Shown here: piece after piece, positions 17,954 through 25,736 of the stretch
How positions within the stretch are numbered: position 1 is the stretch's first letter
How the letters are laid out: the number at the start of each line of letters is the position of its first letter
NCBI GenBank assembly: GCA_937877685.1
Contig: CALFGU010000235.1
Span: 1-44,836, forward strand
Reading direction: 5' to 3'
Source: an uncultured Prevotella sp.
GTDB taxonomy: Bacteria; Bacteroidota; Bacteroidia; Bacteroidales; Bacteroidaceae
Length of the DNA stretch: 44,836 nucleotides
Notes under the pieces: generated by a model
Told to the model about the DNA's origin: nothing
Database searches by the model: none
The model's input: the letters and a program-made list of their open reading frames with translations, nothing else
Program-made: the position numbers and the translations under genes

Positions 17954-17961
17954 TATCTTTG
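17954..17961 (+). promoter_or_regulatory. -7 box for the beta-barrel gene
   Basis: TAtcTTTG, about 105 bases before the ATG at 18067, leaving a long 5' leader. The rest of the 17604-18066 gap holds the 21-bp array and the addA promoter. Confidence 0.55.
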
Positions 17962-18066
17962 TCGGTTGTATGGACTCCAAAGTCCCAATAGCAAAACTTT
18001 CATTCGGCACTGGATTCAAGGGCAAACCCTTACATTCATTGCCTAAAATCAAAAAAAATTACGACT

Positions 18067-18564
18067 ATGAAAAAAATGCTGCTTTCTCTCGCACTCATCA
18101 TTGCGGGAACCGTTTGTGCTAACGCTCAATTCGAACAGGGTAAGAAATATATCGGTGCTTCGCTCTCAAATGTGTCATTGAATTACAGCAAGGCGAAGGA
18201 TACAAGTTTCGGCATGAACCTCAATGGTGGTTATTTCCTTGACGATGAATTCTTGGTGAAGGGTGAACTCGGCTATAACTATGAAGGCAAGACAAATGCC
18301 TTTAACGTTGGCGCCGGAGCGCGTTATTATTTCGAGCGCAACGGTATCTTTGTGGGCGCTGGCGGAGAGTTGCAATGGCGTGAGCATTTTGGTGCGCGCA
18401 ATCACGGAAAGACTTTGATTTACTCGCCCGTTGAATTGGGCTATGCCTTTTTCATCAACCGCCATGTTACGGTAGAACCCTCGGTTTACTACAAGGTGTG
18501 CTACAATGAGTTTAAGGACTTCAGCGAAGTGGGCTTCAAGATTGGATTTGGAGTGTATTTCTAA
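18067..18564 (+). CDS. Small outer-membrane beta-barrel protein
   Basis: 165 residues with a signal peptide (MKKMLLSLALIIAGTVCANAQ). The mature part alternates polar and aromatic residues in repeated strands (MNLNGGYFLDDEFLVKGELG, YNYEGKTNAFNVGAGARYYF, IFVGAGGELQW, VEPSVYYKVCY) and ends in a terminal aromatic residue (GFGVYF), the sorting signal of outer-membrane barrels. It fits the eight-stranded OmpX/OmpW-like superfamily common in Bacteroidota. Function unknown. Confidence 0.85.
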   Translation: MKKMLLSLALIIAGTVCANAQFEQGKKYIGASLSNVSLNYSKAKDTSFGMNLNGGYFLDDEFLVKGELGYNYEGKTNAFNVGAGARYYFERNGIFVGAGGELQWREHFGARNHGKTLIYSPVELGYAFFINRHVTVEPSVYYKVCYNEFKDFSEVGFKIGFGVYF

Positions 18565-18638
18565 GTAAGGTTATAAGGTTATGAGGGCGCTACGCTTTAA
18601 GGTTTTAAGGACCTTGCGGAAGTAATTCACCAACATCG

Positions 18639-18718
18639 AACCTCAGAACATCTTAACCTCAGAACATCAGAACTTCAGAACTTCAGAACTTCATAACCTC
18701 AGAACTTCATAACCCCAA
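18639..18718. repeat. 8-bp tandem array, ten units
   Basis: Ten consecutive octamers of the form AACNTCAG or AACNTCAT fill the gap and end ten bases before the thiL start at 18728. Confidence 0.85.
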
Positions 18719-18727
18719 AACTCACTT

Positions 18728-19759
18728 ATGCAACTTTCAGAACTTGGCGAATTCGCTCTTATCGAACGTCTGACTAAAGATATTCCACTTTCTCAACCTT
18801 CCACCATTAAGGGGGCTGGCGATGATGCTGCTGTGCTTGCGCCTTCGGCAGAGAAGCGCACGCTTATCACTTCCGACATGCTCATGGAGGGCATTCATTT
18901 TGACCTTGTCTATACCCCGCTTAAGCATTTGGGATATAAGGCGGCGATGGTGAATTTCTCCGACATCTATGCGATGAACGGCAAACCCACTCAGTTGGTT
19001 GTGAACATCGCCGTGGGACGTCGCATCGAGGTGGAGCATCTTGATGACCTTTATGACGGACTCCGCTTGGCGTGTGAACGTCATAGAGTGGACCTTGTGG
19101 GAGGTGACACGACGAGTTCGAAAACGGGGCTCGCTCTTTCCTTGACTTGCATCGGCGAAGTGGCGCCCGAAAGCATCACACTCCGAAGTGGGGCGAAGGA
19201 TACGGACCTTATTTGCGTGAGTGGCAATCTTGGTGCTGCCTATATGGGCATGCAGCTCATGGAGCGTGAGAAAGCCATTTTCGAAAGTCAGCGTCACGGT
19301 GAAGCTGAAGTAGCACAACCCGACTTTAGTGGGCGTGAATACCTCCTTGAACGCTATCTCAAGCCCGAGGCTCGCAAAGACATCGTGGAAAGACTTGCCG
19401 ATGCAGGACTCCATCCCACATCGATGATAGACATTAGTGACGGGCTCGCCTCCGAACTCAAACACCTCTGCAAGCAAGGCAATGTGGGTTGCCGCGTTTA
19501 CGAAGAGCGCATCCCCATTGACTATCTCACGGCCGTAACCGCCGAAGAGTTTAACATGAACCTCACCACCTGCGCCCTCAATGGCGGAGAGGATTATGAA
19601 TTACTCTTCACCGTGCCCCTGACTGAGCATGACCGCGCGGCACAACTCGAGGATGTGAAAATCATTGGCTACGTCACACGCCCAGAACTCGGAGCCGCGC
19701 TCATCACTCGCGATGGGCAAGAATTCTTGCTCAAGGCGCAGGGATGGAAAGAAGAATAA
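18728..19759 (+). CDS. thiL: Thiamine-phosphate kinase
   Basis: 343 residues. Phosphorylates thiamine monophosphate to the active diphosphate with ATP. ThiL/PurM-fold hallmarks: GEFALIERL at the N-terminus, KGAGDDAAVL, TSDMLMEGIHFD, KAAMVNFSDIYAMNGKP, LVGGDTTSSKTG, and SMIDISDGLASELKHL. No other thiamine gene is nearby. The 163 bases upstream are filled by an octamer array and no clear promoter is seen, so transcription may continue from the beta-barrel gene. Confidence 0.96.
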   Translation: MQLSELGEFALIERLTKDIPLSQPSTIKGAGDDAAVLAPSAEKRTLITSDMLMEGIHFDLVYTPLKHLGYKAAMVNFSDIYAMNGKPTQLVVNIAVGRRIEVEHLDDLYDGLRLACERHRVDLVGGDTTSSKTGLALSLTCIGEVAPESITLRSGAKDTDLICVSGNLGAAYMGMQLMEREKAIFESQRHGEAEVAQPDFSGREYLLERYLKPEARKDIVERLADAGLHPTSMIDISDGLASELKHLCKQGNVGCRVYEERIPIDYLTAVTAEEFNMNLTTCALNGGEDYELLFTVPLTEHDRAAQLEDVKIIGYVTRPELGAALITRDGQEFLLKAQGWKEE

Positions 19760-19762
19760 TTT

Positions 19763-19925
19763 AGAGTACAGAGTACAGATAACAGAGTACAACTGCTATC
19801 CAGGAAGATATTCATATAATCCTCCTCTGATAAACTTTAGAAGTTTAAACTCCACCAAAGTTGTAGGCTGTTAGTTGTACTCTGTACTCTGCCAGTTGTA
19901 CTCTGTACTCTGTTAGTTGTACTCT
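19763..19925. repeat. GTACTCTG repeats in opposite orientations, with a 21-bp-phased block
   Basis: On the right, units at 19873, 19894 and 19915 (partial) are spaced 21 bp and built on GTTGTACTCTGTACTCTG. On the left, 19763-19790 carries the reverse complement words (GAGTACAGAGTACAG). A third set of GTACTCTG words lies at 41760-41793. The element fills the thiL-coaX gap. Confidence 0.85.
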
Positions 19926-19929
19926 ATTT

Positions 19930-20643
19930 ATGATTTTAACGATAGACATTGGCAACACAAGCGCGAAAGTGGCGGTGTTTGAAGGCAATGAGATTATCTT
20001 CAGTGAGCGTGTCGCAACCGACTGGCACACTGAAATCGGAAAACTCCGCGCTTCTTACGCATTTACTGCTTGTGCCGTTTCCAACGTAGCAGGTCCGAAC
20101 GAAGCGCTTGACCATGCGCTTGAATTACTTCCCTGCCCCGCGTTGCGACTTACTTACACGTCGCCCTGTGCGCAACCTTATTTTGAAAGCATTCCTCAAG
20201 GTCTCGGCGCCGACCGCCTTGCGGCCGACATTGCAGCAGTGACGCAGATGCCTAATGCTCCCTTGCTCGTTATTGACGCAGGAACGTGCCTCACTTTCGA
20301 CGTTATTGATGAAACCCACCGTTTTGCAGGGGGAAACATTTCTCCGGGCGTTGAACTTCGCTTAAAAGCAATGCACGATCATACTGCTGCACTGCCCCTC
20401 ATCTCTGTTGAAGGCGAACTTCCCGACCTTGGATATGACACGGAAACTGCCTTGCGCGGTGGCGCAATTAACGGAGTAAAATTTGAGATAGAAGGTTACA
20501 TCCGCATGTGCCGAAAGCGCTTCCCCAACCTTCACGTGTTTTACACGGGAGGTAACCATTTTGAATTTTCAACCGACGTAGCGCCCTGCATCACTCACGA
20601 CCCACACCTCGTGCTTCGCGGATTGCGCGAATTGTGTCGGTAA
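19930..20643 (+). CDS. coaX: Type III pantothenate kinase
   Basis: 237 residues. Catalyses the first committed step of coenzyme A synthesis. ASKHA-fold motifs: LTIDIGNTSAKVAVF (phosphate 1), GLGADRLAADIAAV, VIDAGTCLTFDVID and FAGGNISPGVELRLKAMH, then FYTGGNHFEF near the C-terminus. The length is close to the family's usual 240-260. Followed by the outer-membrane protein and lptC genes, an order I associate with Bacteroidales genomes. Confidence 0.95.
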   Translation: MILTIDIGNTSAKVAVFEGNEIIFSERVATDWHTEIGKLRASYAFTACAVSNVAGPNEALDHALELLPCPALRLTYTSPCAQPYFESIPQGLGADRLAADIAAVTQMPNAPLLVIDAGTCLTFDVIDETHRFAGGNISPGVELRLKAMHDHTAALPLISVEGELPDLGYDTETALRGGAINGVKFEIEGYIRMCRKRFPNLHVFYTGGNHFEFSTDVAPCITHDPHLVLRGLRELCR

Positions 20644-20851
20644 GCAGCAAGCATTTACGTCATTCCCATAACTCCCTCTAAGAGCGCCGAAATTCTATTA
20701 GAAATAAGCGCCACAATTTGAGACTTTAAACGCCCAGTTTGGGTACTTAATTTTTGCTAAGTGGATGATTGTTTGAAGCAGACCTCATCAAGGGGCGCAA
20801 GAGTCAAACATTCCGCTTCAAAAGTAGCAGCAAAAACACCTCGACAAACTA

Positions 20852-22144
20852 ATGTATAGAAAACTTCTTTTTTCCGCTTCAATCCTCTTCGGAACGCTTT
20901 GTGCCGTGGCACAAACGAATGGTTCGAACTCGCCTTACTCACGCTATGGTTACGGACTTCAGAACGACCAAGCGCAAGGTTTTAACAAGGGTATGGCAGG
21001 GTTGGCCTATGGTCTGACTGACGCCAAGCAACTCAACTTTAAGAACCCCGCGTCATACGCTTCCATCGACTCGCTGACGCTTATCTTTGACATCGGTTTC
21101 TCACTCCAATATGCCAGCCTTGAACAAAATGGCGCGAAGAAGAATGCCAACAACTCGTCAATCGATTACATCATGGCGGGAATGCGACTTGCGCCCAATT
21201 TAGGTTTGTCTATTGGGATGATGCCCTATACTACGATTGGCTATAACATGAATACGACGACGAAATTCATGCAACCCACGGGCGAAGTGACACAGACGGA
21301 AACGTATCAGGGTGACGGTGGTTTGCATGAGGTGTTCGTGGGGTTGGGTTACCGTCCCTGGAAGAACCTTTCGGTAGGCGCAAACGCGGGTTACCTTTGG
21401 GGTTCGATGGAAAACAGCGTCTATGCCTCGTATGACAATAACAACATCAGCGCTCGCCGACGTCTTTACGCCGCAGATATTCGTACGTACAAATTAGACT
21501 TTGGTGTGCAGTATCATCAGCGCATCAATCGCAACAATACGCTTGTTCTGGGTGCGACTTACGGATTTGGGCACGAGGTAAACCGACCTGCCTTCTACAT
21601 TGACCAACGCATTACGTCGAATCAGGGAAGTGTGGGCGACACTACGCGAATTGCGAATGCCTTTGAGTTGCCCCACACGTTCGGAGTGGGAGCTGCGTGG
21701 AACCATCGCGGAAGGTTGCGCGTGGGTATGGATTATACGTTGCAATTATGGGATGGTTGTCGCACGCCTGAATTGATTAACAACAATTATCAGGTAACCA
21801 CCAATAGTTTTCAGAATAGTCACACGTTTACTCTCGGAGGTGAATACGTGCCCAGACCTAACAGTCCTTACTGGCACCAACAGATTCGCTACCGTTTCGG
21901 TCTCTCCATGTCCACTCCCTATACAAAAGTCAACGGCATGGAAGGTCCGCGTCGCTATAGCGCAAGTTTGGGTGTCGGTATCCCAATCCGCAACGCTTGG
22001 AGCAATCGTAGTGTCGTGAACATCTCTGCGCAATACGAGCGTGTAGAACCTAAGTTTAGCGGTATGATTACTGAAAATTACTTCCGTCTCTGCCTCGGAA
22101 TGACATTCAACGAAATGTGGTTCAGCAAGTGGAAGGTAAGATAA
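20852..22144 (+). CDS. Outer-membrane beta-barrel protein of unknown transport role
   Basis: 430 residues with a signal peptide (MYRKLLFSASILFGTLCAVAQ). The mature protein starts NSPYSRYGYGLQNDQAQGFN, a recognisable start of a Bacteroidota outer-membrane family distantly like FadL porins. Many amphipathic strands with aromatic girdles follow (FVGLGYRPWKNLSVGANAGY, LDFGVQYHQRINRNNTLVLG, FGVGAAWNHRGRLRVGMDY). It lies between coaX and lptC. Substrate unknown; a link to envelope biogenesis is inferred from position only. Confidence 0.8.
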   Translation: MYRKLLFSASILFGTLCAVAQTNGSNSPYSRYGYGLQNDQAQGFNKGMAGLAYGLTDAKQLNFKNPASYASIDSLTLIFDIGFSLQYASLEQNGAKKNANNSSIDYIMAGMRLAPNLGLSIGMMPYTTIGYNMNTTTKFMQPTGEVTQTETYQGDGGLHEVFVGLGYRPWKNLSVGANAGYLWGSMENSVYASYDNNNISARRRLYAADIRTYKLDFGVQYHQRINRNNTLVLGATYGFGHEVNRPAFYIDQRITSNQGSVGDTTRIANAFELPHTFGVGAAWNHRGRLRVGMDYTLQLWDGCRTPELINNNYQVTTNSFQNSHTFTLGGEYVPRPNSPYWHQQIRYRFGLSMSTPYTKVNGMEGPRRYSASLGVGIPIRNAWSNRSVVNISAQYERVEPKFSGMITENYFRLCLGMTFNEMWFSKWKVR

Positions 22145-22229
22145 ATTAAAGTTGGGGTGATGGTAGCGTTTAAAGACTTTAGAAGTTTTCAACCTCACCT
22201 CCTACCCCTCAAATCCTAAATCCTCGCCA

Positions 22230-22979
22230 ATGCGATTCCTTATTTTTCTCCTTTTGTTTCTCCCCCTTGCCTGCACCTCTGATGCGCCGCCCATGGGAAT
22301 GCAGATAAACAACCGCGACTCACTCCCCGTGATGGAGACAAGGGGTGTGTCGAAACTTATTTCTGACTCTGGCATCGTTCGCTATAAAGTAATTGCCGAA
22401 GAATGGCGAGTATATGACAAGACAATGCCACAACGTCAGGAATTTCCGAAAGGTGTTTACCTCGAACGCTATGATAACAATCAGAGTGCGAATCTCTTTA
22501 TCACGGCAGACACGGCTTATTGCTTCGATCAGTATCTTTGGAAACTCCGTGGCAGAGTCTTGATGAACGATCGCGAAAAGCAGGTCACCTATACTTCAGA
22601 AGAACTCTACTGGGATATGCGTGAGCACAAATTTTACTCAAACGTCCCCATGAAAATCCAAGAACCCGACCGCCTTATCCAAGGTGATCGCTTCGAAAGC
22701 AATGAACAGATGACCGCTTATAAGGTGAGTCGTTCGAGTGGGTATATGCCGCTGAACGATTCTGCTTCTAAACCTGATTCTGTCACTACAACCAAACCCA
22801 CCATCGCTCTTGACTCTGTGAAAGAAAGTAAGTTGGGCAAACCTATTAAAACTACGCCTAAGAAACCCGTTCTGCAACAGAAATCAAAGTCAAAACCGCA
22901 GATGCCACAGTTTAATAAACAACCGTTGCAACTGAAACCCAGATTCGGAGATAAGCAACGCGCAATGCCAAGTCGCTAA
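22230..22979 (+). CDS. lptC: LPS export component LptC
   Basis: 249 residues. It begins with a short lipoprotein-like signal whose Cys15 follows LPLA, so the protein may be lipid-anchored rather than held by a transmembrane helix as in E. coli. Residues 35-180 match the LptC beta-jellyroll: SDSGIVRYKVIAEEWRVYD, FPKGVYLERYDN, ITADTAYCFDQYLWKLRGRV, YTSEELYWDMREHKFYSNVP, IQGDRFESNEQMTAYKV. It would bridge the inner-membrane LptBFG extractor to periplasmic LptA. The C-terminal 60 residues are a basic, proline- and lysine-rich low-complexity tail. Confidence 0.88.
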   Translation: MRFLIFLLLFLPLACTSDAPPMGMQINNRDSLPVMETRGVSKLISDSGIVRYKVIAEEWRVYDKTMPQRQEFPKGVYLERYDNNQSANLFITADTAYCFDQYLWKLRGRVLMNDREKQVTYTSEELYWDMREHKFYSNVPMKIQEPDRLIQGDRFESNEQMTAYKVSRSSGYMPLNDSASKPDSVTTTKPTIALDSVKESKLGKPIKTTPKKPVLQQKSKSKPQMPQFNKQPLQLKPRFGDKQRAMPSR

Positions 22980-23149
22980 TGAGGACGCTCTGACCTAATT
23001 GAAACAGCCGACTTTGGCGTGGACATAAGAACATAAGGGGCAGAAGTTGCTTTCGTTGCCTCCTTGTGAGAAAGAAAACTGCATTTGGCGCCTTCCGCTC
23101 CATAAGCGCCACGCTCATTTCACCTTTAAAGCTAATACACTTAAGATTC

Positions 23150-23635
23150 ATGACTGACACCAATTCACCCACACCCCCTATAGTCTTAACAAAAGAAGAA
23201 CGTCAAGAACAACGGCGCAAGGAAGTGGCAAACTCCTTGAGTTATCGCATTACGAAGTTCATCGCAAAGTGGATGGACGCCTACTATTTGGACCCTATCA
23301 TCGGTTTTTTCTTACCTGGTTATGGGGATATCATCACAGCCGTACTCAACATCCCCTTCCTCTTCGTAAGCATCTTCAAACTGCATAGTTTCAAACTTAC
23401 AGTTGCCATCATCTTAAACGTAGTCATCGACTTCCTTGTCGGTTTGATTCCCGGAGCAGGCGATTTCTTGGATATCTTTGTAAAGTCATACGCTAAGAAC
23501 TCTCAGTTGCTCATCGACCACGTAGAGAATGGACGCGAAATTAACCTTAAAACCATCCTTTCAAGTATTGGAAGCTTGATTACTTTCCAAAGCAATAAGG
23601 AAAAGAAAATAGAAAAGGGAACTAAGAAAGATTGA
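23150..23635 (+). CDS. DUF4112 membrane protein
   Basis: 161 residues with two clear hydrophobic segments (PGYGDIITAVLNIPFLFVSIF and TVAIILNVVIDFLVGLIPGAG) and the family signature YYLDPIIGFFLPGYGD followed by IPGAGDFLDIFVKSYAKN. DUF4112 proteins are small membrane proteins of unknown function. The start at 23150 is chosen because the 28-residue upstream extension lies in repeat-like sequence and does not resemble the family. The C-terminus is highly charged (KEKKIEKGTKKD). Confidence 0.85.
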   Translation: MTDTNSPTPPIVLTKEERQEQRRKEVANSLSYRITKFIAKWMDAYYLDPIIGFFLPGYGDIITAVLNIPFLFVSIFKLHSFKLTVAIILNVVIDFLVGLIPGAGDFLDIFVKSYAKNSQLLIDHVENGREINLKTILSSIGSLITFQSNKEKKIEKGTKKD

Positions 23636-23757
23636 CCAACAACTGGGAATGATAAAAAGTAAAACAGATTACTCCGGTCATTATTTTACTCCTTGATTCT
23701 CATTTTTAACAAACTGCCACTTTTTCGCGCATTTATTTGCAGAAAAGTCATAAAACA

Positions 23758-23789
23758 CTTGCCCATTCTAAATATTTGCTCCATCTTTG
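23758..23789 (+). promoter_or_regulatory. Probable promoter of the first TM2 gene
   Basis: CTTG at 23758-23761, a 20-base spacer, then CAtcTTTG at 23782-23789 (one mismatch to TAnnTTTG). It leaves a leader of about 110 bases. Confidence 0.45.
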
Positions 23790-23906
23790 CAATGTTAAAA
23801 CAACAAAATGGAATCAGAGACTGTAGCGAAACCCAATCACTTTGCTTACACGCACTCTGAGAAACTAGACTAATTCACATTATTAATTTATAAAAACATT
23901 ATTATT

Positions 23907-24122
23907 ATGGAAACATCTGACAAGAAGTGGAGCGTTGCACTTATTCTCTTGCTTGTATGCTTTGGTGCTTTAGGTAGCCACCGTTACTACACAGGTCACA
24001 TTAAGACTGGTATCCTCATGACTTGCACATTAGGTTGTTGCGGTTTAATGTGTTGGTATGACCTCTATTTGCTTCTTACGAATAAGTTCACAGACGTAGA
24101 CGGCAAGCCCCTTGCTAGATAA
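23907..24122 (+). CDS. TM2-domain membrane protein
   Basis: 71 residues. A short polar N-terminus, then two transmembrane helices (WSVALILLLVCFGALGSHRY and GILMTCTLGCCGLMCWYDLYLL) separated by the HRYYTGHIKTG turn, the TM2 signature. It has a cysteine-rich second helix. Function unknown. It is grouped with a DUF2752 gene and a second TM2 gene. Confidence 0.9.
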   Translation: METSDKKWSVALILLLVCFGALGSHRYYTGHIKTGILMTCTLGCCGLMCWYDLYLLLTNKFTDVDGKPLAR

Positions 24123-24146
24123 GAACGAAACACACATTAAAGTAAA

Positions 24147-24184
24147 ATAGGGTTACACACTTCGTTACAAGTGTGTAACCCTAT
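24147..24184 (+). terminator. Hairpin after the first TM2 gene
   Basis: Perfect 16-bp stem (24147-24162 with 24169-24184) and a 6-base loop. There is no long T-run, so it may attenuate rather than fully stop transcription into the DUF2752 gene 54 bases further on. Confidence 0.65.
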
Positions 24185-24237
24185 CTATTAAGGGATAACC
24201 TTATAATCATCCCTACTATTTTACGTTCGCCAACACA

Positions 24238-24681
24238 ATGAAAATTAGAAAAAGACACATTATATATATATTATCAGGTCTTCTATACATTCTCATTGCC
24301 CTTACGGTCGTGGGGACCTATTTCTTTTTTAATCCCGCGCAATCCTCTTGGTTTCTTAAATGCTACTTTCATGAACTGACGGGATACGACTGTCCAGGAT
24401 GTGGAACTCAGCGTATGTTCCACCACTTACTTCATGGAGAATTCCTTGAAGCCTTCCTAATGAATCCATATATGGTAGTAGTCGTTATTCCTACGGTCTT
24501 TGTATTCATCCTTACTTATTTTCTTCCCAAGGATAGATTTCAGCTACTTCACAAAATTACGATTTGCATACCTACCATAGTCATCATGTTCATTATGACC
24601 TTTACATGGTGGATTGTTCGCAATACGGATTGGTGGCATGAGTTTATGACGGAAACCTATAACCGACTTAGTAATTTTTAA
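24238..24681 (+). CDS. DUF2752 membrane protein
   Basis: 147 residues with three hydrophobic segments (IIYILSGLLYILIALTVVGT, MVVVVIPTVFVFILTYFL, ITICIPTIVIMFIMTFTWW). The diagnostic motif DCPGCGTQR with Cys52 and Cys55 is followed by MFHHLLHGEFLEAFLMNP. DUF2752 proteins often neighbour TM2 proteins, as here. Molecular function unknown; the CPGC pair could bind metal or form a disulphide. Confidence 0.9.
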   Translation: MKIRKRHIIYILSGLLYILIALTVVGTYFFFNPAQSSWFLKCYFHELTGYDCPGCGTQRMFHHLLHGEFLEAFLMNPYMVVVVIPTVFVFILTYFLPKDRFQLLHKITICIPTIVIMFIMTFTWWIVRNTDWWHEFMTETYNRLSNF

Positions 24682-24891
24682 TAGTAACTTAAGAAAAACT
24701 AAGATACAAAGAATTTGAATTAAAAGTAACTTTGTTTTCACGCAGTCTCAAGTTTCAACCACAGACAGATACCAACCCTTGCCTAAATCTCAACAAGGCG
24801 TCCCCTATAAAGCATTAAATTTCCCAACAATACAGAAAAGCCGTTTTAATTAAGTTGGGAATAATATAGTAATAATCTCCAACGTATGTTA

Positions 24892-25106
24892 GACGCTGAA
24901 GGCGTCTCCGCTCAGTAACCGCGGGGTACGCCAGTGGCGCACCCCCGGAAATAATAGTCGCATATTGCACCCTGTATGGGTGCCCCATCACCCAGTTTCC
25001 AATTGTTAGGGCACCCCTTCAGGGTGCGCACTATCAGAGTCCCACTTCCGCGCGTATTCGCTTCGCTCAAACGTCGCGGTTACCGAGCAGTGACGCCTTC
25101 TGCGTC
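24892..25106. repeat. Palindromic structured element (MITE- or REP-like), about 215 bp
   Basis: Terminal arms 24892-24923 and 25075-25106 are inverted repeats matching at 28 of 32 positions (GACGCxGAAGGCGTC core). Inside are three hairpins: 24921-24949 (GGGGT and CGCC paired with GGCG and ACCCC), 24967-24983 and 25011-25027, the last two both GCACCC-N5-GGGTGC. It is GC-rich in an AT-rich gap and holds no convincing gene. The remainder of the 24682-25286 gap is AT-rich and carries a promoter at 25162-25193. Confidence 0.8.
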
Positions 25107-25161
25107 ATGTGACATAACTTATTCAACTGCAATATTATTGCATTTAAAATTCTACAAATAA

Positions 25162-25193
25162 TTTGCTTAATTCAAATATATAAACTACTTTTG
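25162..25193 (+). promoter_or_regulatory. Promoter of the second TM2 gene
   Basis: TTTG at 25162-25165, a 20-base spacer, then TActTTTG at 25186-25193, a consensus match. It leaves a leader of roughly 85 bases. Confidence 0.75.
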
Positions 25194-25286
25194 CTCCGTT
25201 AAAATAAATTAATTGGAGGTGCAGTTCATTTAATTGGACACATTCTATATTTAACCACATTATTAAACTATAAAACACGAAACAAA

Positions 25287-25550
25287 ATGAAAGACAAACT
25301 TACAGCCGGTATTCTTGCTATTTTATTAGGTTCATTGGGTATTCACCATTTTTATCTTGGCAACACGCCCATTGGTATAGTTTATTTAGGCACTTGGATG
25401 CTATTATTTATTCTTGGATGGGTTCTTTGCTTTATTCCTTGGTTTATTATGCCAATTTTGTCTATCATATCAATCGTTGAAGGAATCATGTTCCTTACTA
25501 TGGATGATGAAAAGTTCAACCAAAAGTACAACACTCCTAAGACATTCTAA
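25287..25550 (+). CDS. TM2-domain membrane protein
   Basis: 87 residues: first helix LTAGILAILLGSLGIHHFYL with the GIHHFYLGN turn of the TM2 family, then a long hydrophobic region (GIVYLGTWMLLFILGWVLCF and FIMPILSIISIVEGIMFL) and a charged tail (DDEKFNQKYN). It has its own strong promoter and a hairpin downstream. Function unknown. Confidence 0.9.
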   Translation: MKDKLTAGILAILLGSLGIHHFYLGNTPIGIVYLGTWMLLFILGWVLCFIPWFIMPILSIISIVEGIMFLTMDDEKFNQKYNTPKTF

Positions 25551-25569
25551 TCTAACCTACGATAAGAAT

Positions 25570-25606
25570 AACATGAGAGATGGACAAAAAGTCTGTCTCT
25601 CATGTT
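25570..25606 (+). terminator. Hairpin after the second TM2 gene
   Basis: AACATGAGAGA (25570-25580) pairs with TCTCTCATGTT (25596-25606), with further pairing inside. The T tail is weak. Confidence 0.6.
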
Positions 25607-25736
25607 GCTTTCATAACGGCACGCTCCATTCTTTGACGGCAACCCTCCTTACACATAAGTTTCGCATTTTCCAGAAATCCCTATGCAGTATCACAAATAT
25701 TCTGTAACTTCGCAATAGAAACACATTTTGCCAATT

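Noticed and set aside
18737..19477. Long minus-strand open frame opposite thiL
   Set aside because: It is a codon-bias shadow of the well-matched thiL gene.
24976..25161. 61-codon open frame in the structured element
   Set aside because: It lies across inverted repeats and hairpins and has no protein-like features.
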